Source: Bog-532 sp963775825 (GTDB lineage: Bacteria; Actinomycetota; Actinomycetes; Streptosporangiales; Streptosporangiaceae). From it: a stretch of DNA of 64,000 nt. Of the stretch, positions 55,263-64,000 are shown piece after piece (positions within the stretch are counted from its first letter, which is position 1; every line of letters starts with the position of its first letter). Position numbers and translations under genes: made by a program. Under the pieces are notes generated by a model. That model searched no databases. It was not told where the DNA came from and saw only the letters and a program-made list of their open reading frames with translations. The stretch covers positions 116,064 to 180,063 of the forward strand of contig CAVZKY010000050.1 in the NCBI GenBank assembly GCA_963775825.1. Direction: 5' to 3'.

Positions 55263-57943
55263 ATGGAAGGGTCAAAGTGACATATGTCAGAACGACAACC
55301 GGCTGATGTTCGTCTATTTCATCCAGAAGAAAGGCTTTCTGGACGGCGACAACCAGTACCTCCGCAACCGGCTCCAGATGGTCCGGGAGGGGAAGGGCAA
55401 GGACAGGTTCCTGAGCTTCTACCGCTACTTCCTCCTCCGCCTCTTCCATGAGGGCCTGGGCCAGCCACCCGACCTTCGCAAGAAAGACCTGGAAGGCCTG
55501 ATCGGCGACGTTCCCTACCTGAACGCCGGCCTGTTCGATGTTCATGACCTGGAAGCCGCCAACCCGGACATCCAGATTCTCGACAAGGCGTTCGAGAAGG
55601 TCTTCGACTTCTTCGACGCCTACCAGTGGCATCTCGACGAGCGCCCATTGCGAAGCCGACAACGAGATCAACCCGGACGTGCTGGGCTACATCTTCGAGA
55701 AGTACATCAACCAGAAGCAGATGGGGGCCTACTACACCAAGGAGGACATCACCGGCTACATCGCCCGCAACACGGTCGTGCCCTTCCTGTTCAACGCCGC
55801 CGAGAAAAAATGTTCCATCGCCTTCAAGCCCGAATCGGCGGTGTGGCGGCTCCTTCGCGATGATCCTGACCGTTACATCTACCCGGCCGTCCGTCACGAG
55901 ATGTGGACATGCCCTTGCCGCCGGCCGTCGCAGCCGGCGCGACCGACGTTTCCCGGCGCGGCGGCTGGAACGGCCCGACGACGCCGGAGTTCGGGCTGCC
56001 GACCGAGACCTGGCGCGAGTACATGGCCCGGCGCCAGCGTTGCCAGGACCTGCGGGCCACGCTAAAGGCCGGCGAGATCAGGTCCATCAACGACCTCGTG
56101 ACCTACAACCTGGACATCGGCCAGTTTGCCGAGGACGTGATCGAGAGCTGCGAGGGACCGCGGGCTTCTGCGGTCGTTCCGGCCACATCCGAGAAGTCGA
56201 ACGAGAAGCACGAGTTGGGATGAGCGTCCTCGACCCGGCTTGCGGCTCGGGGGCCTTCCTGTTCGCGGCCCTCAACATCCTGGAGCCGCTTTACGAAGCC
56301 TGCCTGGACCGCATGGAGGCCTTCCTCGAAGACCTTGAGCGCTCCGGCACGCCGCACCACCCGGCGAAGTTCTCGGATTTCCGCAAGATCCGCGACGAGG
56401 TGGCCCAGCACCCCAACCGCCGCTACTTCATCCTTAAGTCCATCATCATCAACAACTTGTACGGCGTGGACATCATGGAAGAGGCCGTGGAAATCTGCAA
56501 GCTCCGGCTCTTCCTCAAGCTGGTCGCCCAGGTGGAAAAGGTCAAGCACCTGGAGCCCCTGCCCGACATCGACTTCAACATCCGGGCCGGCAACAGCCTG
56601 GTCGGCTTTGCGTCCCTCGACGAAGTAACGAAGACCCTCGAAGGCAATCTTGGCTTTGGCAGGCAGGAAGTAAATCGCATTGTCGAAGACGCCGACGTTG
56701 TCGGTCGCGCCTTCAAGGAATTCCGCGCGCTGCAGATCGAGCACGGCATGGATGCCAGGCAGTTCGCGCAAGCCAAAGGGGACCTGCGCGAACAGCTGGA
56801 CAGGCTTCGCTCCGAACTGGACCGCTACCTGGCAAGCGAATATGGCGTGAGCGCCGAACAGCCGAAGGATTTTCAGGCATGGCACGACAGCCATCTTCCC
56901 TTTCATTGGTTCGCCGAGTTCTACGGCATCATGCACCATGGCGGTTTCGATGTGATCATCGGCAATCCGCCCTACGTGGAAATCGCTAACATTGCGGACC
57001 AATATGCGCTTCGCCAGCTCGCTCTCGTCCGGACCGGCAACCTGTTCGCTGTTTGCGCTGAGCGTTTTTCCCAATTACTTCCAGCAAAGTCTCAAATGGG
57101 CATCATCGTGCCCATCAGTTCCGTGTCAACGCCCCGCATGCTTCCGCTCATGGAATTGCTCGCATCTGACTTTTCCTCCCTCTATTTAAGCCATTTCGCG
57201 GTGCGCCCGGCAAGCTTTTTGTGGGCGTCGATATGAACCTGACCATCGTGATTGCCAGGAAGGGCGGCCAGGAAGGACGCCCCGAGTTGTTTTCCACACG
57301 TTACAACCGTTGGTACGGCGACTATCGGCCGTTCCTGTTCGCCACCTTGTCGTATTCCAACACCGTCCTGGAGGTGGCCCTAAGCTCAATTCCAAAACTC
57401 GGTTCGGCAATCGAGGCTGGCATCTTGACCAGGGCCCTGGAGTTTCAGCCTCTGGCACGTCTTGAGACCGCCGGAGGCCATTCGGAGCGGATATATTATC
57501 ACAGCGGTGGTCGCTATTATCGTAAATGCCTGCGCCAGCAGCTGTCGAATGAATACAAGGCGTTGACTGTCAGCGCGGGATGGGGCGATATCTTGATTGC
57601 TCTGCTTTCTTCCTCGTTCTATTACTGGCTGTGGATTGGAATTTCTGATTGCTACCATGTGACACGCCGCGACATTGAATCGATCCCCGTTCCGCAATCG
57701 CTCGCTGGCAATGGGGCCCTTATGGCCTTGGCCCAAGACCTTCAAAGAGACCTGTGGCAAAAGGCGGAGCACCGGATACGCAATCGTGCAGATGGGAGTC
57801 AACAACAAGAGGTCAACTTCAACGTAGGTGCCGCAAAACCGACCATCGACAAGATCGACAAGCTCTTGGCCGAACATTTCGAGTTCAGTGAGGAGCAGAT
57901 TGATTTCATTGTCTCTTACGATGCTAAATATCGTGAGACGTGA
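55263..57943 (+). pseudogene. DNA adenine methyltransferase/type IIG restriction-like protein, 5'-truncated and frameshifted
   Basis: The coding signal begins abruptly with NDNRLMFVYFIQKKGFLDGD and FYRYFLLRLFHEGLGQP, which lie well inside such proteins, so the N-terminus is missing. QMGAYYTKEDITGYIAR follows after a shift near 55650. The SAM-binding motif DPACGSGAFLFAALNILEPL (nt ~56230) and the catalytic NPPY in GFDVIIGNPPYVEIANIADQ (nt ~56963) identify an N6-adenine methyltransferase of the Eco57I/PglX-like kind. Further shifts occur near 55900, 56210 and 57220, and the specificity-type C-terminus ends at 57943 with EEQIDFIVSYDAKYRET. The family defends against phage, but this copy cannot be functional as written. 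Gene style fits planctomycetes. Confidence 0.75.
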
Positions 57944-58328
57944 GAGCCCAAATGACCGAGGAAGGTCGGCCGAGAACGTGGCGGCCTGGCTGGTGCGCTA
58001 ACCTCTGAATTGCCGCTGCCGGCTTGGCAACGTCGGCAAGCCGCCAGCGGCGAGTTCGATGTGGGGGCTTTACGAAGCCGAAGGTAAGATGTGGGGCCCT
58101 TCAGGGTTTCCGCCGCAGCGCGTGCTGTGCGTGGCAGCGTGCCATCGTAGGCACGGGACCCTCGTCTTGCAAGGCAAAAACGTCAAGAGCAGTAGGCTTT
58201 GTCCTCTTTTTGCTCCTTGGTCTTTTGCTCCTTTTGTTGCTTACCGCCCCAAATTCGGACTGGCTGCAATAAATGCGAAAAACTTCCGCGCCTGTGTACA
58301 AACGGTCGCGCTGTGCAGTTATAATCGA
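57944..58328. other. 385-bp gap, no gene seen
   Basis: AT content is clearly higher than in the left part. No protein family or RNA is recognised. It should contain the promoter of the sigma factor gene. Confidence 0.4.
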
Positions 58329-58975
58329 ATGGGGCTCATCATGACACACGACTCGAGCGGCACCGGGGACCTGCTGGATCGCCTCCGGGGCGGCGAGCAG
58401 GAAGTGCTCGCTGAACTGTTTGCACGACGCCGCGACCGGTTACGCCGCATGGTGCGCCTGCGGCTCGACCGCCGACTTCAGGGGCGAATCGATCCTTCCG
58501 ACGTGCTACAGGAAGCCTACCTCGACCTGTCGAAACGCGCCGCGGAGTACTTGGCCGACCCGCGGCTGCCGTTCTTCCTCTGGCTGCGGCTGCTGACGGG
58601 GCAGCGTCTGCTGGCCATGCACCGGCAACACCTGGGCGCGCACATGCGCGATGCTGGCCTGGAAGTCTCGATCCACCGCGGCGCTCTGCCCCAGGCGACC
58701 TCGGCATCGCCGGCCGCCCAGCTGCTGGGACATCTCACGTCCCCGACCCAGGCTGCCATCCGGGCCGCATTGCAGATCAAGCTTCAGGAGCGCTCAACAG
58801 CATGGACCCGCTCGACCGGGAGGTCCTCGTGTTACGGCACTTCGAGGAACTGAGCAACAACGAGACCGCCGAAGTTCTCGACATCCAGAAGTCAGCAGCC
58901 AGCAATCGTTACATCCGGGCTCTCAAGCGGCTGAAGGCCATCCTGTCGAGCATACCGGGGTTCCTAAGTGGCTGA
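58329..58975 (+). CDS. ECF sigma factor (planctomycete type), frameshifted
   Basis: Starts with MGLIMTHDSSGTGDLLDRLR (ATG 58329 or 58341). Region 2 is RLQGRIDPSDVLQEAYLDLS and LPFFLWLRLLTGQRLLAMHR. Near 58795 the frame shifts, and region 4 continues as ALNSMDPLDREVLVLRHFEE and NNETAEVLDIQKSAASNRYI with a stop at 58975. The RIDPSDVLQEAYLDL pattern and a kinase gene overlapping the stop are characteristic of planctomycete ECF groups linked to Ser/Thr kinases. One indel breaks it here. Confidence 0.82.
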
Positions 58976-61900
58976 TGGAACGACTGTCCAGCGTGAGGAT
59001 CGATTCATGTCCCACTCCAGCGCGGATCGCAATCCAGTAGAGCAACTCGCCGAAGAATTCGCCGACCGCCACCGCCGGGGTGAACGGCCATCGCTACGGG
59101 AGTACACCGACCAGTATCCGCAGTGGGCCGAGGAGATCCGCGACGTGTTCCCAGCCCTGCTCCTGATGGAGCAGTTGAAGCCAGCCCCCGGCGATGTCAC
59201 CAGTGGCTATGACGGCGGCACCCTGCCGCAGGGGAATTTGCTAGAACGGCTCGGCGACTATCGCATTCTCCGAGAGGTGGGCCGGGGCGGCATGGGGATC
59301 GTCTATGAAGCGGAACAGATCTCCCTCGGACGCCACGTCGCTTTGAAGGTCATGCCTTCGCACGCCCTGCTTGATCCGCTGCACTTGCAGCGCTTTCAGC
59401 GCGAAGCAAAGGCGGCGGGGCGGCTGCACCATACAAACATTGTCCCGGTCTACGGCATCGGCGAGGCGGACGGGCTACATTATTTCGTGATGCAGTTCAT
59501 CCAGGGGCAAGGGCTAGACCAGGTGTTGGAGGAACTCCGCGCCTTGCGGCTCAATGAGCAGACGGCCAGCCCCCAGAACCACGACCCTTCGCGCATTGCG
59601 CAGAGCCTCCTGACTGGCTGCTTCGACCCGGGCGGTGTTCGGCCGCCGGAGGCGGTGCCTCCCGAGACGCCTGGCCAGGGCACGCTCTCCCATTCCACGA
59701 TTCACATCTCCGGCCAGCCAAGCCCCACGTCGTTGTCGTCGGGCCGGGAGTACTGGCGGAGCGTGGCCCGCATCGGCCTCCAGGTGGCCGACGCTCTGGG
59801 GTACGCCTCCAGCCAGGGCATTCTGCACCGGGACATCAAGCCGAGCAATCTGCTTCTCGACATGCAGGGCACGGTCTGGGTCGCCGACTTCGGCCTCGCC
59901 AAGCTTTGCGACCAAGGCAACTTGACGCACAGCGGCGACATCGTCGGTACGTTACGCTACCTGGCCCCGGAGCGCTTAACGGCCAGGCCGACGTGCGCAG
60001 TGATCTGTATGCACTGGGGCTCACGCTCTATGAGTTAGTGACGCTCCGGTCGGCTTTTCCAGAAGCCGATCGCAATAAGCTGATCGACCAGGTGATGCAC
60101 GACGAACCCCGCCGGCCGCGCAAGCTCGCCCCTCGTGTACCCAGCGACCTGGAGACAATCGTCGTGAAGGCGATCGGCGCGATCCGGCCCGACGGTATCA
60201 GACGCCGAGCGAATTGGCCGCAGACCTGACGCGCTGGCTGACCGGCGAACCGATACAGGCCCGGCCCATCCGCCTGGGAGCGAGCCGCAAAATGGGCCCG
60301 GCGCCGACCGGCGGCGGCGGCCTTGATGGTGGTCAGTGCCCTGGCGGCGCTGGCCCTGGTCGGGTTGGGGGTCGGCCTGTGGTACAACGGGCAACTGCAA
60401 ACCGCCTTGCAGGACGCCGGACAGCAGCGCCAGGAGGCCGACAAGCAGCGCAAGCGCGTCGAGGAACTTCAGTTCAACATCCGCTACGTGAGGGACATGA
60501 ACCTGGCCCAGCGCCCTGGCAAGATGCCCACGTTTCCCGGGTTGTCGAATTGCTCGATTCGTGGCAGCCGGCTCAGCAAGGCCAGCCGGACCGGCGCGGC
60601 TGGGAATGGTATTACCTGCGCGGCCTGTGCCGCCAGGACTCGCGCACCCTGGAGTCCGGCGTAAAAGAACTCGTGACCGTGGCGTGCAGTCCGGACGGCC
60701 GCTGGCTGGCTGCGGCCAGCTGGGAAAAGAAGGTGCATGTTTGGGCCGTGGACGGCCGGCGGCAGGGTATACACTCTGACGAGCCATACCGCCGCCGTCC
60801 ACACCGTAGCCTTCAGCCCGGACAGCCGCTGGCTCGCCTCGGCCGGCAACGACGAGACAGTGCGGATCTGGGACCTGTCTAACGGAAAAGAGGTCCGTGT
60901 CCTCCGCGGGCACCCAGGGTTTGCTGTGCGCTGTGTCGCGTATAGTCCGGACGGCCGGCAACTGGCCTCGGCCAGTTTCGACCGGACCGTGAAACTTTGG
61001 GACACGGCCACCGGAGAAGTGGTGCGTACCTTCCGGGGGCACACGCTGCCCGTCCTGAGTGTGGCGTTCAGTCCAGACGGCCAGCAACTGGCCTCTGCCG
61101 GTCAGGATCGGCTCGTGCGCCTTTGGGACGCGACCACGGGACGGCCGCTGGCGCCTTCCGGGGCCACCGGCAGCAGATCAGCAGTGTTGTTTTCAGTCCC
61201 GATGGCCGGACCCTGGCCACCGGGAGTGAAGATTCCACGGCACGGCTCTGGAACACGGCCACCGGGCAGCAGGCCATCCTCCCGGGGCACACGGCCTGGG
61301 TCTACGGCGTGGCGTTCAGTCCGGATGGCAGGCAACTGGCCACGGCCGCGGATGACGGGATGGTGAAGCTCTGGGACGTCGCCGGCGAGCAGGAGATCAG
61401 CACGTTCCGGGGGCACAGGAGCACGTTTGTCCGAGGCGTGGCTTTCAGTCCTGATGGCCGCTGGTTGGCCTCGGCCGGCCACGACGGAATGGTGAAGTTG
61501 TGGGACGCGGCGGGCGACCCCCAGAACGGCCGCCAGCTTGGCTGGCACACGGAGCGTATCTTGAGAGTGACATTCAGTCCGGATGGGCGGCGATTGGCCT
61601 CGGCGAGCCTGGACAGGACCGTACGGCTCTGGGAGGTGCCGGGCGGCCGGGAAATTCAGACTCTCCACGGACACACCCAGGAGGTCAATCGCGTGGTTTT
61701 CAGTGGCGATGGTCGGCGCCGGCTTCAGCCAGTCTGGACAGGACCGTGAAGCTCTGGGATGCGGCCAGTGGCGCAGAGAATCCGCACTCTGAAGGGACAT
61801 CACGGAGGTGTTAATGCCGTGGCCTTCAGTTCTGACGGCCGGTGGCTGGCCTCCGCGGCGTCGGGCGAAAAGACGGTACGCATCTGGCACGTGGACGACG

Positions 61901-62414
61901 GCCAGTTGGTCCAGACTCTGGTGGGGCATACAGGCCGGGTTCAGAGCGTGGTCTTCAGTCCGGATGGGCGGACGCTGGTTTCTGGGGGAGAGGATCACAC
62001 GGTGAAGTTCTGGGATACCGAGGCCTGGCGGGAACGCAAGACGCTTCGGGGCCATAAGGAGATGGTTACCAGCGTGGCTTTCAAGCCGGACGGCCGGCAG
62101 CTGGCATCGGCGAGTTTTGACGGGACCCTAAGCTCTGGGATGCCGCCAGCGGAGAACTCTTGCACACCTTCCAGGGGCACTGGGGCAATGTCTATGAGGT
62201 GGCCTTCAGCCCAGACGGTCGGCGTTTGGCGTCGGGCGGTTCCGACAAAATGGTGAAAATTTGGGATACGATTAGTGGTCAAGAGGTGCTGACCTTGAAG
62301 GGACGTCCGGTGACGGTCTACAGTGTGGCTTTTAGTCCGGACGGTCGCTGGCTGGCCGCGGCCGGCGCGGAAAGGGTCATCCGACTCAGGGAAGCTCCGC
62401 CCCAGAAGAACTAA
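58968..62414 (+). CDS. Ser/Thr protein kinase with C-terminal WD40 propeller, many frameshifts
   Basis: GTG 58968 overlaps the sigma stop. The N-terminal region NPVEQLAEEFADRHRRGERP and YTDQYPQWAEEIRDVFPALL is typical of Gemmata/Isosphaera kinases. The kinase domain follows: VGRGGMGIVYEAEQ, HVALKVMP, LHRDIKPSNLLLD, DFGLAKL. A membrane helix, VSALAALALVGLGVGLWY, lies near 60326. At least ten WD40 units of the form VAFSPDGRWLASA-x(3)-D-x-TVKLWD then run to 62414. The coding signal changes frame about nine times (near 59985, 60195, 60310, 60525, 60770, 61150, 61720, 61790 and 62130), so no continuous product is possible as written. Kinase and sigma factor probably form one signalling unit. Confidence 0.8.
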
Positions 62415-62462
62415 GCCGGCAGCAAACATCGACGAGGCAACCGGCCCTGGGGCCGTGTGTTT

Positions 62463-62743
62463 CGGCCGAGGAACTGGACATCACCATCAATTGCGGCATC
62501 TGATCCGACCAGGCACAAATCCGCAATTACTTCGTGGCCGCCCTCGCTGATCAGGTTCTCGTCGCCCATGCCGGGGCCGGCAGCAAGACCGAGACCTTCG
62601 TCCGGGACCTCCTGGCCGTGGGTAAGCCCGTATGGACGCTTGGCAGTAGCGAGTATGAACATCTGCTGAGGCATGGCGTTCGGGCGTTGGACCCGGACCG
62701 CCCTTTCGACCTGGTGAACGCACCGGGGGTGGCCGGTGGTTAG
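62463..62743 (+). pseudogene. DprA/Smf-like Rossmann-fold remnant
   Basis: The frame SAEELDITINCGI is followed by a TGA and then SDQAQIRNYFVAALADQVLV and GAGSKTETFVRDLLAVGKPV with WTLGSSEYEHLL. The middle resembles the C-terminal half of DprA-like DNA-processing/LOG-fold proteins (SKTE, GKPVWTL). It is too short for a complete protein and has a stop inside, so it is a fragment or an error-laden reading. Confidence 0.42.
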
Positions 62744-63321
62744 CGGGTGGCACGCAATGGTCTCCGCTCATTGAAGGTCGCGAAGTGGCAGCCTGATCGC
62801 CCGGAGACCATTCCGCCAAATTCGTGTGGCGGATTGCGGAACGGTCCTCCTATAGCGCAAGGCACCGCGGCGCCAGGGGTTGCGCCTGCGACCGTTCCGC
62901 CAACCGTCCCGCCACGTGGCGGAATGGTCCGCGCCCACCGGAGCGCCTGCGCGCCACAAGTCGCCCCGCTTGCCTTGGGTAAAAAGGGCGAGAGCATGAG
63001 GCACGCCGCCGCCCGTTGGCCGCCATCGGCCCAAAATGGTTTTCACGCCATCGCCGTTTTCGGCCCGAAATGAACGCTCTGCGCACGGCTCCCCTCGACA
63101 GCGGTTTTCCACAAGTACTCTGCCATCCATAAGTTGTGTCGATGGCCTGCCGGCAGGAGGCCGGATGGTTTTCACGGGGGTGGCACTGTGGAAAACGTGA
63201 AAACCATTTTCAGCTTACCATGCCCACCCCTGCGCGCGCCACTGCGCCGGTCTTTTGCGGACAAGGCAAACACCCTCTGCTGCCCTCGACCTCTTGTCTC
63301 GTGCGAGGGATAATAGTGTCA
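62744..63321. other. intergenic region with inverted and direct repeats
   Basis: No gene is seen. GACCATTCCGCCA at 62806-62818 and TGGCGGAATGGTC at 62917-62929 are a perfect 13-bp inverted pair, with partial copies (GCGGAACGG, CCGTTCCGCC) between them. Further right, ATGGTTTTCAC occurs near 63036 and 63164 and inverted near 63197. These could be protein-binding sites or decayed repeat units. Confidence 0.5.
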
Positions 63322-64000
63322 ATGAGGATCCTCCACACCGCCGACTGGCACCTGGGCGACCGCCTCGGCCGTATCGACCGGACCGACGACCTGCGCCGGG
63401 CGGTCGAGCGCGTCGCCGCGTACTGTGCCCGAGGAAAGCGTGGACGTGCTCCTCATGGCCGGCGACCTGTTCAGCGAGCTGAGCCGGCCCGACAGCCTGC
63501 GCGAGACCATCGACCATTTGCAAGCGACCTTTGAGCCGTTCCTGCTGGCCGGCGGCACCATCCTGGCCATCACCGGCAACCACGATAACGAGAACTTCTG
63601 CCAGACGCTGCGGCTGGTCATGAACCTGGCCGCCCCGGCAACGGTCCAACCCGGCGAGCTGTGTCCCGCGGGCCGGCTGCACCTGGCCACCAGCCCGACG
63701 CTGTTGCGGCTGGCGGACCGGCAGGGACAGACGGTGCAGTTCGTGCTCATGCCATATCCCACGCCGACGCGCTACCTGCGCGACGAGGAGACGCAGCGCT
63801 ACGGCAGCCTGGAAGAAAAGAATCGGCAACTGCAAGCCGCCTTCGCCCGCCAGCTCCAGACCCTGCACGGCGGGCCGTCGTTTGACCACGGCTTGCCCAC
63901 CGTGCTGGCCGCCCATGTGCATGTGCAAAGCGCGACGCTGCCCAGCCTGTTCCGCATCAGCGAACAGGAGAGCATCGTCTTCACCGAGGCCGACCTGCCG
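63322..64000 (+). CDS. sbcD: exonuclease SbcCD subunit D (Mre11-type), frameshifted, 3' end outside the window
   Basis: A manganese-dependent nuclease subunit that works with the SbcC ATPase on DNA ends and hairpins. MRILHTADWHLGDRLGRIDR carries the first metal motif (DWH). After a one-base shift near 63435, VDVLLMAGDLFSELSRPDSL carries the GD motif and GGTILAITGNHDNENFCQTL the GNHD motif. PTVLAAHVHVQSATLPS near the right edge corresponds to the AHxH motif. The gene runs off the window, and the sbcC partner would be expected just beyond. Confidence 0.82.

Noticed and set aside
55263..57943. A complete BREX or restriction-modification defence system
   Set aside because: Only one methyltransferase-like gene, lacking its N-terminus, is present. 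No partner genes of BREX or DISARM lie beside it.

Overview
The first ~55 kb reads as chromosome of a GC-rich actinomycete (a Streptomyces/Streptosporangiales-like soil organism; the genus cannot be read from the sequence). The evidence is the gene content: AfsR/SARP-type regulators with BTAD, NB-ARC and TPR modules, large LuxR ATPases, an RskA-like anti-sigma factor with its ECF sigma, an MshC (mycothiol) type ligase, an LLM/F420-type oxidoreductase, frequent GTG starts and ATGA/GTGA operon overlaps. From about 55.26 kb to the right edge the content changes abruptly to planctomycete-type genes: a SAM-dependent DNA methyltransferase/type IIG-like protein, an ECF sigma factor overlapping a WD40-repeat Ser/Thr kinase of the Gemmata/Isosphaera kind, a DprA-like remnant and SbcD. 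Most of these carry one or more frameshifts. I treat this end as a probable assembly join, or otherwise a transferred segment.

Layout. 1-6.3 kb: the 3' part of an AfsR-like regulator, a bacterial nitric oxide synthase oxygenase, and an MFS exporter, with a 23-bp palindromic element present twice around the gap between the last two. 6.3-10.1 kb: a divergent larE-larB-larC operon for the nickel-pincer nucleotide cofactor, without larA, beside an aldo/keto reductase. 10.3-17.2 kb: small hypotheticals, an acyl-CoA synthetase, a TetR regulator opposite a truncated SDR, oxalate decarboxylase and a multi-spanning membrane protein. 17.5-26.1 kb: a BTAD plus ATPase/TPR regulator split over frames, two small alpha/beta-barrel-type proteins, several gene remnants and a MalT-type LuxR regulator. 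26.2-29.7 kb: epimerase, redoxin and epoxide hydrolase. 30.1-35.1 kb: a membrane Ser/Thr kinase, a seven-repeat YVTN propeller protein, and an ECF sigma/anti-sigma pair. 35.1-44.7 kb: an MshC-like ligase, AhpD-like protein, ArsR-SRPBCC pair, a complete ISAzo13-type element inside a recognisable target gene, hydrolase-LuxR fusion, DHFR-like reductase, methyltransferase and LLM oxidoreductase. 44.7-54.4 kb: two direct copies of a 1.7-kb SRPBCC-ArsR-DUF899 operon, each with a 41-bp palindromic operator, bracketing an accessory stretch with a GAF-LuxR regulator, a free-standing PheT-like OB-fold protein, an XRE regulator, a tRNA 3'-end remnant, a MazF toxin with a broken antitoxin, and a run of 41 G.

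How the parts work together. The clearest functional units are the lar operon (cofactor synthesis), the NOS locus (possible NO or nitration chemistry next to a pathway-type regulator and an exporter), the ECF sigma/anti-sigma pair, and the duplicated ArsR-controlled operon. Single-base indels, often in short G/C runs, break otherwise well-conserved proteins throughout the window. This, with the 41-G run and the taxonomic switch, makes sequence or assembly quality a serious alternative explanation for many of the apparent pseudogenes.
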